Shown: positions 1-12,396 of the stretch, piece by piece | Numbering within the stretch: position 1 is the first letter of the stretch | Layout of the letters: the number at the start of each line of letters is the position of its first letter | Assembly (NCBI GenBank): GCA_030077755.1 | Contig: JAQJZZ010000010.1 | Span: 6,138,001 to 6,202,000, forward strand | Source: Filosporella fistucella | Taxonomy: Eukaryota > Ascomycota > Leotiomycetes > Helotiales | Length of the DNA: 64,000 bases | Reading direction: 5' to 3' | Notes under the pieces: model-generated | The model's database searches: none | What the model was told of the DNA's origin: nothing | What the model saw: only the letters and a program-made list of their open reading frames with translations | Translations under genes and position numbers: made by a program

Positions 1-124
1 GCCTCAAGGCTGCATTCCTATGATGCTGATGTAGACCGGCCTTTTGCATTCTCACCGGTCATTCTCGTGCCCAACATACCTACTTCAAGCTTGTTGGTAG
101 ACTTTGGTTGTACAAGTCGACAGT

Positions 125-3100
125 ATGGCGGGAAAGAGGAAAAGAAAGCGGCCAGTCCATGCTATTGAGGGCGACCAAAAACGCCAAAGGACAACTGGAA
201 TTTTGACCAGCAAGGATCCGATTGTCAAGCAAGCTATTCTCAGTCAATTTTATCCTCAAGTGCTCTCCTTGCGGGAATATCTAATTTTGAACTTACCAAC
301 GCATTCAAAAGTCCGAAGGAAGAAGATTCTATCCGTAGGCAATCATCCTGAAGACAAGGAGTCTGATCAGAAACTTTCAGGGTTTCTTGACCGGACTTTA
401 ATAGGTGTGTCAAGGAATAAGGCAATCGCTCAAGACGAGAGATGGCACCAATGGACTACTTTCTCACAAAGAGCCGATGACTCGGTATCTTTTGCAAATG
501 TCACTACGAATAACATATATTCGCAAACAGAGGTAGGCAATCATACGTCGTACCGAGGAGATGCTCACATCGCGACAGATAGTAGATTTCGCCATCTGGC
601 TGATATTTTCGAAGGCTCATGGGAGAGTACAGCATCTATTATGTCAAGGATATCGAAAAGATGTAACCTTCCGTAATATGCATCGAGATGAGAGTGCTCC
701 ATCCGCAATTCCAGGAATTGTTGCAACCCAACCAAACAGTCATGTGAAATCAATGAAGATATGGCCATGGCCGCAGGTGCTTGCTTTGATGGGAAAGGAG
801 GGAGAAAGAACCATGATTGACCTGATCTTGGATTGTGGTATTTTCGTGCCAGTTGAGAGTGGACTAGGAACATTTTCCCAGTTGAGTGGTGAGTTGTTCG
901 AGCAAGTACGAGCCTCAGCTTACGATTGCCAGGCCAACCTTTGGGGGATCTTCAATCATTATCGGGACAGGTAGCGACTGGATTGATTCAAGAAAAAGTG
1001 CGTAGTCCATCGAATATTACATTTGTTCGAAATCGTATGCTGTATGCTCGGGCTGCTCTCAATGCACAAGGTGAAGTGAGATTTGGGTTGAGACATATCC
1101 GTGAGTACTCCCAATCTTTTAAATATGCATGCTCATATCGTAGATGTTTTGAATCGATACCCTTTAAGAAAGAGTGCACAAAACCCCCCTGGTTCGTCGG
1201 ACCCATCCCAAGCAGAACGAAGCACGATCCAGGTGATGATGTATATTTTTCCTCGACAATTTGGGCTTCATAATGTCTTCACGGAAGATGTCGATCCCAA
1301 GCAAACCGTTCAACCATTCAAGGACTACACGTTACGAGAAGATGAGATCAACACAAGATTTCCCATGGCAGTAAAGCCGAAGATTCCAAGACGATTGCGC
1401 GGAAAAGCCAGCGACTTGGTGCGGAAGTTCCAGGTACTACACAACAGGTGTTCTTATAAGATGCTCTTGGACCATTATTGTCCGGTAGGTCAGCTATGTC
1501 TTTTTGTAGGCTTGAACTCACTGGTTAGGTTACCAACCCAGCTTCGCAGCTTGATCTTCCCGATTTACCTGAATCCAACGATACGTCAATCCAATTCAAA
1601 ACTCAAATTTCCGCAAATGCTGCCGATTCAAAGGAGGTAGCTTATAGCACCATTGAGTTACCGCCACGGAAAATCTCGATGATGGACCATGCTACACCAA
1701 AAAGCTGTGTTTCCGCTTTTTGTCGTGGAGTTCTGGCGCGGTTGATACCATCAGGTTTCTGGGGAAGTGCAGAGAATGAACGAGTGTTTCATCAAAATAT
1801 CGATCGGTTTATTGAGCTGCGTAGGTTCGAGAGCCTCTCGCTGCATGAAGTCTCGCAAAATTTGAAGGTAAGTAATATGTGGATTCACTTTTATAGACTG
1901 ACTCTTTTAGATTGTGGATATGGAATGGCTCGGAACACCAAATACATCCGGCAGCAAGATGTCACAATCCGACATGCGGAAACGATGGGACCTCCTGTAC
2001 GAACTTTTGTACTACGTCTTCGATTCCATCCTGATACCTCTCATTCGAGCAAATTTCCATGTCACAGAATCGAATATCCATCGTTATCGACTGTTCTATT
2101 TTCGCCATGATGTCTGGCGAACAATAGCTGAACCAGCACTGGCATCATTGAAGGTTACCATGTTTGAGGAAGTCAAGCTGGATAAAGCCCAAAAGTTACT
2201 CAATTCACGTGCGCTTGGATTCAGTCAGGTCAGATTATTGCCCAAAGAAACGGGAGTGAGACCGATCATGAATCTCCGTCGAAGATCTGTTAAGAAAGGT
2301 CACAAAAACGTGCTGGGACCTAGCATAAATTCAGTGTTAACTCCAGTGTACAATATTTTGACATTTGAAAAGGTAATTATCATCCGCACTTGTCTCTTCA
2401 TTGCTGATTATTCAGGCTTCAAACCCTTCCAAACTCGGCGCAACCCTATTCTCAGTTGGTGATCTCTACCAAAAGTTGAAGACCTTTCAATCAAGCCTAC
2501 TAGATTCCAAGTCCCTCTACTTTGCAAAAGTCGACGTCCAAGCTGCTTTTGATACCATACCTCAAGATGCGGTCCTTCGTCTCATCTCCTCACTTCCATC
2601 AGAAGATGAGTATAGATTCACCAAGCACGTCGAGATAAAGCCTGGTGAAAACTACCGGCAAGATACGCATAGTAAGCCAATTCGCAAATGGATGACACTC
2701 GCAAAACCACTCGATGACTTCCAGTCATTTGACGAGGGCCTCGAAACAAACTTGGCTATTGGAAGAAAGAATACAGTGTTCGTTGAGAACATTGTTTCGC
2801 AGTCTCGCGACCGAGATGATATTCTCGAATTACTGGCTGAGCACATTCAACGTAACATGGTAAAAATCGGGAAGAAATTCTATCGACAAAAAGAGGGAAT
2901 ACCTCAAGGATCCGTCCTCTCTTCTCTACTTTGCAATTACTTCTACGCTGATCTCGAATCTCAACATCTATCATTCCTCAGAACAGGCGAGAGTCTGCTG
3001 TTGAGATTAATTGATGATTTCCTCCTCATCAGTACGAATCGTCAGCATGCGAAACAATTTCTGCAGGTGATGCATGATGGACAGCCAGATTATGGTGTCC

Positions 3101-4349
3101 GTGTCAATGCTTACAAAACCCTTGTTAATTTCGAGGTTACAATCAATGAGAAGAAAGTATCGAGATTGCTAGGCACCAGTTTCCCTTATTGTGGGTGTTT
3201 CATCGATACCAAAACTTTAAATATCACGAAGCATAGGGAGAGGAGAAAGGATATTTGTAAGTTGAATGATAAGAGGTCATTGATCGAAGCTCACAATTAT
3301 AGCCATCGTTGATTCATTGACGGTGGAGTTTTCCAAGATGCCGGGGAAGACCTTTCATCGTAAAGTACTAAGTAAGTTTCGCCCCCACTTTCTTACATTC
3401 TGCTACCTTCAACTTCTCCCGATTTTTCATTCCCAACCTGCCATATCTTTTTGCTGGATATATATCCTCACAACACTTCTCCTGTCACATACGACCACAG
3501 ACTGAGGAGAATTGGGCATCCCGTCCGCTCTGCCATACACAAGCCTCAGATCGGCAGATTAGTAGTTGGGTGGGTGACCACCAGCGAATACCTGCTGTTG
3601 TATGTTTTTGGATTTTTTGTTCTTTCACATTCATAATTTTATGCATCTTAAGTGGAGATGCGCATGCAGCGTTGTGGCGAAGTTGCGCAAACCCACTAGT
3701 GCGCTCAACCGGTGCGAATACACCCGCATACAACTTTATTTTAAATACCCATGTCTCCATCTAATCTCGCATGCTTGTTTTCCATTTTGCACTGGCAAAT
3801 CCGGAGATTATACGTGACGTGGATGTGCACAGAGGAGCTAATTAGTGATACACAGATACTTTCAAGATTCAATCTCATGCCATGTTCCTGGATACATCAT
3901 TCAATTCTCTTGCCACGGTCATGGAGAATGTGTACACGGCGTTTGTGGAGACGGCGCTAAAGATGTGGATGTATGCGAAATGTTTGCCAGTTGGCAAACA
4001 GCCGGGGACGAGGTTGTTGATTAGTGAGTTACTCTTTTCAAGATTTAATCCCCCTGCGTCCTGTAGCTATGGAAATGCATGGAATTAATATTGTGCACTA
4101 GAAACTATAACAGACCTCATAGACCTTTCCTTCATCCTCATGAAAAGCAAGGGTAGAAACCAGAGGAATAAAGGATATAAATGCACCATAACACGCGCAC
4201 AAGTTGAGCTATTAGCTCTTGATGCTTTCAAAAGCGTGCTCGTGAAAAAACAGAGTAAATACGGTAAAGTACTAGAATGGATAGCTGAGAGGAGAGGAGG
4301 TCTGCGAGGTGCTGAATTGAGGAGTGTGAACTTGGGAAAGAGGAGATGA
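125..4349 (+). CDS. TERT: Telomerase reverse transcriptase (TERT), 10 exons, about 1117 aa
   Basis: Catalytic subunit of telomerase; copies the telomerase RNA template onto chromosome ends in the nucleus. Exons that keep phase: 125-532, 579-888, 933-1100, 1144-1484, 1529-1867, 1911-2372, 2416-3256, 3303-3371, 3856-4023, 4102-4349. The start is the ATG opening MAGKRKRKRP, a basic N-terminus. The T motif follows HVLNRYP and includes IFPRQFGLHNVF (about residues 295-340). Reverse transcriptase motifs come in order: motif 1/2 (LPKETGVRPIMNLRRR), A (FAKVDVQAAFDTI, about 710), B' (GIPQGSVLSSLLCNY, about 838), C (LIDDFLLIS, about 876) and D (NAYKTLVNF). The C-terminal extension has HAMFLDTSFNS. All three catalytic Asp are present, and the length is normal for fungal TERT. 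Seven of the nine introns are 43-46 bp; intron 8 is 484 bp and holds a 5S rRNA gene. The acceptor of intron 9 could also be 4113, in the same frame. Confidence 0.95.
3487..3605 (+). rRNA. 5S ribosomal RNA gene inside TERT intron 8
   Basis: A 119-nt 5S rRNA gene in the same orientation as TERT. The 5' end ACATACGAC pairs perfectly (one G-U) with the 3' end GTTGTATGT to form helix I. CTGAGG at about 3502 pairs with CCTCAG further on as helix II. The conserved CATCCCGTCCGCTC loop region and the internal control segment AGTAGTTGGGTGGGTGACC followed by ACCAGCGAA are intact. T runs follow directly (3604-3609 and 3612-3618) and fit RNA polymerase III termination. Dispersed single 5S genes are normal in filamentous ascomycetes. 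The paired helices argue for a functional copy rather than a decayed one. What is unusual is the place: wholly inside a spliced intron of a protein gene. Confidence 0.93.
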
Positions 4350-7031
4350 GAAGTTTGCTATGAAAACAAAGAGTATGAAAGTAAACAACACAAATTTTCA
4401 ACCTCCCACCCTCAGGAATTCAAAGTCTACTTTTAAAAAAAAGCCTTGAAACCATCCCATCCAAAACCCCACGCACCGCACCATCCAAACTCTCCTCAAA
4501 ATCTGGCGAACAGACTATCACGTAGGGACTTGAAACACCATTCCATCCCATCTCCTCCCAAGATTTGAAAAGTCAAAACGCATATCCCGCTCGGTGATGC
4601 AACTCGTGGCGATAAGACAATCTCATTGTTAGTTGGTATCCGAAACGGTGGCTTTGGGAAAAATAAAGTTTGGGATGAAATCCGTGGCTTGGCCTTGGGA
4701 TGGTGTTCAGCTGGTGAGGGCACTGGATCCGAGAGAGGGGAAGCACGTGAGGATGTAATACTTGGAAAAATGGATGCAGGCTTGAGAATGAGGATTCAGA
4801 TGTTGGGTTTGGTGAAGGGAAGAGATAGATGGGATTTGTTACTCTATTTGAATTTCTCAAGGATTAGAATCTAGGATATCATCGAATTGAAGAGTGAGCA
4901 CGTGATCCCTAAACCATATACGCAAGACAGGCAGGTCTCTGCAAGTGTCTCTCTGCAAGTGTCTCTCCCCCAATGTTTATAATATAAAAAGGATTAGGAA
5001 GCTTGCATATCAAGTCGGAGTTCAAGGAAATGACCTCTACGAAACCAAAGGAATTCGAACAATTCACGATCGTATTCCAAATATAAGTCTACACGATGTC
5101 CACTGATTCAAACTTTGCATAAAGCATTTGTACCTAAGATCGATATGTGAACACAGGTACCTGAGATAAGTTGCAGCTAATTCCGAGTATAATTACACAC
5201 CGATTCCACAAGAACGAATACCTCCGTATAACTACAACTAACGTCGCTTGTCCCTGAGTGACATTAAGCTTTGCAAAGAAGAGCCGAGATAAGTTTCAGC
5301 TGGACAAGTAGCGAATACACTCCTCCATCGCCTCTCTCAATGGACATGTTTCGCAAAAGCACGTATTAGTGGTCTGATATCACCAAAGTCTCAGTCGCTA
5401 CCAGAGGCAAAGAATGTCACCAATAGAGTGATTACACATGATTGTGTGTGGAACATCAAACTCCAAACCGGACTTCCGTCCTCTCGAATAGATGTTGGAT
5501 GAGCCAAATATAGATATTGCAGGTATCAAAGATATAAGCTTACTGCTTCAAACAAACAAGTAGTTTATCTCAACCTCAATTACCTCCGGATTGATATTCA
5601 ATCTTCATCTTCATGAATCGTAAATCGTAAATCGTAAAACGCATCACGTATTGCCCAGCCTATCCCGCTATCTTAGTAGAATTAGCCATCCAGCCTCCCG
5701 CCAACTTCCAAGATCGTTCGATCTCCCAATCAATCAGCCACCGCTATTTCCTTCTCATTTCTTCCAGCCACGAACTTTTGACAGCGAAATGCGAATATAA
5801 GAGGTTCGTTTCGACGATGGGCTTGCAGCTTAAGCTCTCGCACTTTCACGCCGCTTTCTTGGAAACGAGGAAGCGACTGGTGGGGAGAAGGAGAGAATCA
5901 AGATGTGGTGGTGGTGGGTGGTGAGAAGAAGTACAGTGACGCGATGCAGGGCAGAGGGCAGGATATTACAGAGGTGGGAAGACGGGCTGTCTGTGACAGG
6001 GAACGGGTAGGGGGAAACAAGATGGATTTCTCACATAAACGGTCCTGATAACCCCTTCGAGTACCGCCATCTGCCTCTGTCAGATTGACGATGATGCCCT
6101 GATTTGAATTGACTACTGCAACTTTCTGCATTACTTCATACAGTAGAGTATTATCTACTTCTTAGCCTCCATCCAACTTCTCCAACTTCTTTTGTGCTTC
6201 TCCCCCTTCCTCCTCCTTTTTTCCCGGATTACCTCACACCTCACACCCACCTTACATTCAATACCTTACCCTCTTCATTGTTCCATTATTATTGATCCTC
6301 CTCATCCCTGGTCTTTGAAATCTCACTCGGTGCACACAAATTCCAACCCGCCGTCAATCATAAGCTTTAGCCGACCAATCAACAGCCGTGTTTGGTGGTG
6401 CCCCATTCCGTTAATCTCCAATCTTAGCGGCAATTTTAGCATTTTCAGGGGAAAAGCGACAAAAGACTGCACTGGACTGGACTGAAGTGGATTGGAGGAA
6501 ACGAACCTGGAAGGGAAGAACGAGAAAAGAAGCTCACACCTTTCTCACCACACAACTTCCACCCTCGTCACCTCACCTCCTATCACTCATTCTCTCTTTC
6601 TCACCTCACCTCACCTCAACACCAACCTTCAACCCAACCTCTCCACATTCGTTTTCACAACTTTACCCCATCATCCATCTCAACTATCGATGAGACGGAC
6701 ACACAGCTTCGACAGCACCACCATAATTCTTTCTTCCCAAGTATTCTAATTATCGATACTTTTCTCGCTTTTCGAGACATTCCCTCGTTAATTCTATTTG
6801 TACACATCCACCACCACCACCACCATCTCACCAACCTGAAACCCGCCCGCGCTTTTTGACACTGCCATCCCATCACATCCCAACATCAACAACCCCAGGT
6901 CATCCACCCTCAGCCTTCCCAAGTCTCGTCTCGAAACAATTGATCCTTCTCTAAAGTAGAAGGGTCACCCACCGCCAAGATAGCTACCTTACAAAGAGCC
7001 CTCACCTCTCCATCTTCAATTTCCTACGAAG
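4350..7031. other. Long intergenic / 5' leader region, no gene seen
   Basis: About 2.7 kb between the TERT stop and the TBC gene. Short ORFs are present on both strands but none has a recognisable domain, and no plausible splice set joins them. From about 6190 to 6700 the plus strand is strongly pyrimidine-rich (long runs of TC, CACC and CTC), followed by a (CCA)n run near 6808-6825. Such composition is typical of promoters and 5' leaders of highly regulated fungal genes, so the right part is probably the promoter/leader of the TBC gene. Confidence 0.5.
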
Positions 7032-7040
7032 ATGCGATGA
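7032..7040 (+). promoter_or_regulatory. Two-codon upstream ORF overlapping the TBC gene start
   Basis: ATG CGA TGA: its stop codon overlaps the main start codon as ATGA (main ATG at 7037-7039). A ribosome starting at the first ATG would terminate on the main start, so reinitiation or leaky scanning would set the output of the TBC protein. Only the sequence arrangement is seen; use of the transcript start upstream of it is assumed. Confidence 0.5.
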
Positions 7041-9235
7041 GCTTCTCCGAAAATGCTTCTCCCAATTCACCCATGCCTGGCTCTCCTCCCGACCTGACCG
7101 GTTCGAAATCCTCGAAATCGTCCTCCTTCCACTCCTCGTACCAATCCGACGATCACTCCGTTCTATCCGACGTAGGGAATTTTGAGGATATAGGTCTAGA
7201 TGACGAGTCGAGGGCAGAGGCCGAGATTGGCCATTTCGAAACCAGGACGAGTAATCCATACGATGCTACTTTTGTGACGGATCTGAGGACAACAGCCAAT
7301 ATGAAGAAACGCACACCAATGTCTGTGACGCATGGAAATAGAGCGCAGAGGGAATTGACCGCTGGGAAGACGAGACCTCAATACCCTAGTTTGCGAGGGC
7401 AGATCAGGAGCGCGACAGATGGGTTGGGTTTATTACCTATACATAATGGAAATGCCTCTCGTAGAGGCTTCACGAGTTCTAGTACACCTTCATTAATGAT
7501 TAAACGGAACCGAAGCACCAGTCCGAATATTCCGAGAAGTCCGAGTTATGCACAATCGTTGAATGCGCTGAAGGTTAGGAGGGGAAGTTGGCAGGCTAAT
7601 CGGGAGAGGAAAACGGCGAAGGAGTTGGAGAAGGAATGCGATGAGGATGACGGAGATGATGTGCCGGATGAGTGTTTTCTCGAGAATGTCCCTATATCTC
7701 CTCGTCCGCCGCAAGAAAGGATTAAGAGTGTTCCTGCGTCTACATCTACAAGTCCGGAGAGGCTGCCGAAGGAAAAGGTGAAGCCGTTGGGAAATGGCAC
7801 ATCACCGAGGGCGGTAGAATCAGGGGAGTTGCGTTCTCCGAGATCAGCTTTGAATCGAGGAGCAAGTATGGGACAGTTCCCGATTAATCATGATACATTC
7901 TCTAAAGGTAGAGCCAAGAGCTGGACTGCTGCTTTGTCGGAATTGAGTGAGGAGGCGAAAGCGTTGACAGAGGCATTGGAGGCGCATGCAGAGATTGAAG
8001 AGAACAATCCAGATCCGAGACAACGGAGGAGCTTTAATGCATCGCCTCGAGAAGAGAAGAAGTTGAGGGTACAATCTGCCATTGCAGAGTTGCCCCCGCT
8101 TCGACGAACGGATATAATGATCGATCCTCTACCAATTTCGAAAGAGAAGGAGGCAGTACTTTCACGTACCCGTCCTTCCTGGTTGCCACCCAAGAATCCT
8201 GCTGAAGAGAAACGTCATTTGAAGGAGTATCAGAAGATGATGGCTTCAGCTATGGAGGCGGATCGTAAAAAAGAAGCTGAACGTCGAGCAAAAACTGCTT
8301 GCAGAGATGATACAGCTAGCTCGTTATTGCGGATCTGGGAAGAGCATGTTTTGCCTAATTGGGAGGAAGTGACTCGACAGAAGAGAACCAGAGAGCTTTG
8401 GTGGAGAGGTATTGCACCTCGAAGTCGAGGTGATGTGTGGGCGAGGGCAATTGGCAATGAACTTGGATTGTCTGATTCTTCATACACCGCTGCTCTACGT
8501 CGAGCAGAGGGCTTGGAAAAGACAATCAAGAGTGGAAGTCAATTGAGTGTGGATGAAGAGAAGAAAAAGCACTGGCTGGATAGAATTGCACAGGATGTAT
8601 TAACTACATATCCTGAGTTGAGGATATTCCAGCCGGATGGACCTCTTCATGGGTCGCTGTTGGATGTTCTAAAGGCATATGCAATGTACAGGAGTGATGT
8701 TGGATATGTGCCGGGAACAAGTGTAAGTTTGCTGCCAAATTGACAAGAATTTACTAACACCTCGCAGACAATAGCAGCTCTTCTTCTCCTCAACCTTCCT
8801 ACACCATCCGCCGCCTTTTCAGCTCTGTCCAACATCCTCAATCGACCTCTACCACTCTCCTTCCATACCTCTGATGCTGGCGGAATCTCTCGAGCATACG
8901 CCCTCCTCCAATCAACCCTCAAACTCAAATCCCCCCGCCTTTCAAAACATCTCTCTACAATGGACCTTAATCCCGAGATTTACCTCCGCGACATCTTCAC
9001 CTCTCTCTTTACCACTCGCCTCAGCCTCGACAACACAACCCGTTTGTGGGACGTAATGGTCTTCGAAGGCGACGCCCTGCTAGTCCGCGCCGCAGTCGCA
9101 TACATGACTGCCCTAGAAGGCAAGCTTTTCGGCGCCGAGAGCTCGCGGCAGGTATACGATATTATTATAGCCGGTTTGGATAATGTAGGCGAGGAGGAAT
9201 GGATGTTGAAGGTCAGAGATGCTGGGAAGTCGTAG
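7037..9235 (+). CDS. TBC (RabGAP-like) domain protein, probably lacking GAP fingers
   Basis: Two exons, 7037-8722 and 8768-9235 (phase 0), giving 717 aa. The first ~400 residues are Ser/Pro/charged and look disordered. A TBC domain fills the C-terminal ~300 residues, with ELWWRGIAPRSRGDVWARAIG, DVGYVPGTS and, after the intron, LNPEIYLRDIFTSLF and RLWDVMVFEGD. This order resembles the TBC1D12/14-like and fungal C1952.17c-like families, which act on Rab GTPases in membrane traffic. In active TBC proteins the arginine finger lies in IxxDxxR and the glutamine finger in YxQG. Here they read IAQDVLT and YVPG, so both catalytic side chains are absent. It may be a Rab binder without GAP activity. Confidence 0.9.
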
Positions 9236-10739
9236 GTCTGCCTGGGCCGCCCTGGCATGTACATGTGCATGTATATTGTCGAGCTGATGATGTGATGATT
9301 GTGGAGTATGGTATATAGGTGTAGTACATAATGTATACGTGTAAATATTCTGTCTATACTTTGTCTACCTTTTTTGAGGTTTATTTATGTGATTCCAACT
9401 GCTAGTATGGCATTCAGAAGTGAACAGGTGACGCTCCGCTGGCCCTCCGGGGGCCACTGCCGTGGAGGCCGTCTAGGGATAGTCGTGGGTTCCTTATTGC
9501 TCACCTCAGTCCATTTGGAGAGAAGCCATATCTGGAAATAAGTGAGTGGGAGTCGTGTCTTTCATTTCCAAAATTGTCAGGGGGAATAGAATCTCAAGTG
9601 AGATGCAGCACCATATCTCTCACCAAGGCAAGACCACAATGTGCAGGTTGAAGAAAATCATTTATGTGAAAGGGAGAGAGACAAAATGCTTCCCTATGTA
9701 CTCCTTGTTTGTGAGTTGTACACACCGAAAACATATGTCTACAACAAATTCTCGAAGTCTTCACATTTTCATAAATTTGAGTGAAAATCTTTTGCAATTT
9801 ATTTCTTTAATCTAGAATATCGATTGCTATGAGAAGAGTAGCCATTTCCTGAATCGATAAAGGAAACTTTTCGTTCTTACATTTTGCTATATCCATGAGA
9901 TATTTGAATTTTATAACAGTTTCTTAGTCTATGATTGATTTGTGTCAGAGGGAACAATTCGTAGTCCATAACCTCATAGATCCTATATAATCATCAAAGT
10001 AAGTGTTTGTCTTGGTAATTTTCATCCCTCCTCAAACTCGGGCTTCAAGTTTATACGATTTATTTTCTGCTTCCTGGTCTATTCATATCATGTCTTGCAA
10101 GCTGAAAGTGAGTCGTGAACCCGTCTCTTACTCGAGGGTATATAATCTAACCCCTCCGTGCCATATTGTATATATCCTCCTCGAATCGAGCTTCAACATA
10201 ACACTTCCCTTCCCAATCCATGTGATTCTTGTTGTAAAGCTGAAAACCCTTGCGATCTGTTTCCCTGTTCTGTGCATGTTCGTACTTAGAATCATCCTCG
10301 TCACTCAACATACTTTCTCGTGTTCGGCTAGCAAGAGGGGTATTGCCTGCCACGCCCAAGGCTAATATATAACTCCCGTATACTTTCCAAGGCACATCCG
10401 ACCCTGCTCCCCCAATTGGTCAACCAGGTTGTATGATGTGCATCCGTGGAGTGATCGTACCCGGTGCAACGTACCACCGAAAATCCTCAGTGGGGTATTT
10501 TCATCAATTCGCTTCTGCCGGATCCTTCACAGCTGTAGGCCAAGCAAGCCTCGGTGGATGACTGCAGGTACTATGTAAGATTTTCTTCAGGCTGTTGAAT
10601 TTTATTGTGGAGTTTGCTATAGGCGGTCATGATTTCATCTGTTGTCTTACTGTCATCGGATGTTGGGGAAAAGTTTATAACAGCTCGTTTCCTCGGCTTG
10701 TTCTGGATGTTAGATGTAGCTTGAAACTTTGTCTTCGAG
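9236..10739. other. Intergenic, no gene seen
   Basis: About 1.5 kb between the TBC gene and the secreted-protein gene. ORFs here are short, AT-biased and without recognisable domains. The first ~150 bp are the probable 3' UTR of the TBC gene. A short GC-rich palindromic patch lies near 9438-9470 (TGGCCCTCCGGGGGCCACTG), unlike its AT-richer surroundings; its role is unknown. Confidence 0.5.
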
Positions 10740-12194
10740 ATGTCGCTCACTTTTGGACAGAATGTTCGGGGTCAATTGGGCTTGGGTCTGACGGCTCTGT
10801 TGTTTGGGAGTAAGTAGTACATTTTCTCAACATTCAAAAGCTAAAACTTCCCAGGAGCTGCAGCAATTCCACAAACAGCCTCAATTCCAACCACAACCAG
10901 TTCGCCACCAACAGTCACACCATTCTTATTCGCCAATCGATGTGTATCATCATGGTACTCCTATAGTTCCGCCTCAGAATCCATCTATGCCCTAGGATCA
11001 TCCTCAATCTCGACAGGTTTCCTCCCAACCTACGTTCACAAGGAATGCTGCTATGCATCCATCAATTCCACCGTCCCAATGACCACCCTCTGTGATGGAT
11101 ACCCACGTGCTTTGGCTTTCCCAAAAACAGATTATACCACCAGCACTATTACGGAATTGAATTACACCCAATATTCCACTTTATATCCCACACATACAGA
11201 AGTAGTACCCACATGCAAAGTCACAGGTTCAGCGTGTTCCTCCGCCTGGGACGCATACGATACTACTCTCGCCTCTCTAAAATCAGCTAGAGATGACAGA
11301 AGCTATGATTACCGTGCCAATGCTATGCCACCTACTGGATGCAGTAGTCCAATTCATGTTTGTCCTACTGCTACCGCTTGCTCTGTGGCAGCAGATGAAG
11401 TGACAATGTATTATTGGCCTGTTACTACTGTCAATGGCGACTTTTGTGCTAGGAATGGGACGACACTTACGCCTACGCCTACTGGGAATGGTCCAAATAC
11501 TGTGAGGAGTGGAGATATGGTCTTTACAAGTCCCAGTGTGTATCTGAAGGGCGGCAGTGCTTATGCTTGGTACGTTTTTCTTAGTCCGGAAAGCCCATTC
11601 TAAATTCATTCCATTCTGAGAAGAATTACTGAAATATAAAATAGGTATGTGACCTCCCGCCGTGGCCTCACAACTTGGGGTCTTCCATGTGGCGCCACCA
11701 CTGCTCCATTCACATTCTCCTTCCCACCAGCAGCCCTATCAACCTATAACCCTCACACTAAAGAGGTTCTCTACTCGCTGGACTACCTTGACCTAGCGAC
11801 ACCCCGCTATGAAGCCTACACCCGTGCTTGTCCTCGTCGATATGGCTGTTCCTCATTCACAGATATTGTGTCTGATTTTACACCTTACATGGCCATGCCT
11901 CTGGAAGCACGAACTTTGAAACCAGAATGGAATGCGTGCACCCAAGGTGGTTTTTACCCTACCCTGATTCCGCTGGGAGTAGATAGTAAGACTACCTCTA
12001 CGAGTCCGGCTGTTAAGACAGGTGTTGGAGAATTGGCTGCGAATGGAGGTGTGAAGAATGGGAAAGCGAAGGGAGGGAAGGAGAAGTTTGTAGAGGAGGT
12101 TTATGTGGTTGTTATTGAGGGGGTGAAGGGGCATAGGGTTGAGGATCATGAGGAGAGCGTGCAGAAGGAGTTGAGGGAGGCAATGAGAGAATGA
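10740..12194 (+). CDS. Predicted secreted protein of unknown function, 444 aa
   Basis: Three exons in phase: 10740-10809, 10855-11569, 11645-12194. Exon 1 encodes a hydrophobic N-terminal stretch (QLGLGLTALLFG) followed by Ala residues, which fits a signal peptide. A Thr/Ser/Pro-rich linker (ASIPTTTSSPPTVTP) follows. The body is rich in Tyr, Thr and Cys (for example KECCYASINST, TVNGDFCARNGTT, LTTWGLPCGATT), with several N-glycosylation sequons. The last ~50 residues are very basic and acidic (KNGKAKGGKEKF). The start was chosen because only this ATG joins in frame to the Thr-rich exon; the Gln/Pro-rich ORF at 10804 is an out-of-frame shadow. I do not recognise the family. An extracellular or wall-associated role is inferred from composition. 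Confidence 0.75.
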
Positions 12195-12396
12195 GAGTAA
12201 ATAGGAAAAGAAGACACGGATTGCAATAGACATTCAGGTGGGAGCTCAGGAGACAGAATACATGAAATAAACGCTTAGGTCATGGAAGTATCAAAAGATT
12301 GCAGCCTCTATTGCCTCTAATATAGTTGACCCGCACAAAAGTTCGAATTCGCATAACCACTTCACGCGATTTATTGTACCCATCACAATTTCCCTA

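Noticed and set aside
6192..6749. Three overlapping plus-strand ORFs of 68-97 codons
   Set aside because: They arise from CT-rich leader sequence; composition is repetitive and there is no domain or splice support.
10804..10995. Gln/Pro-rich 63-codon ORF before the secreted-protein gene
   Set aside because: It overlaps the true second exon in another frame; the Thr/Pro-rich frame joins in phase on both sides and carries the signal peptide.
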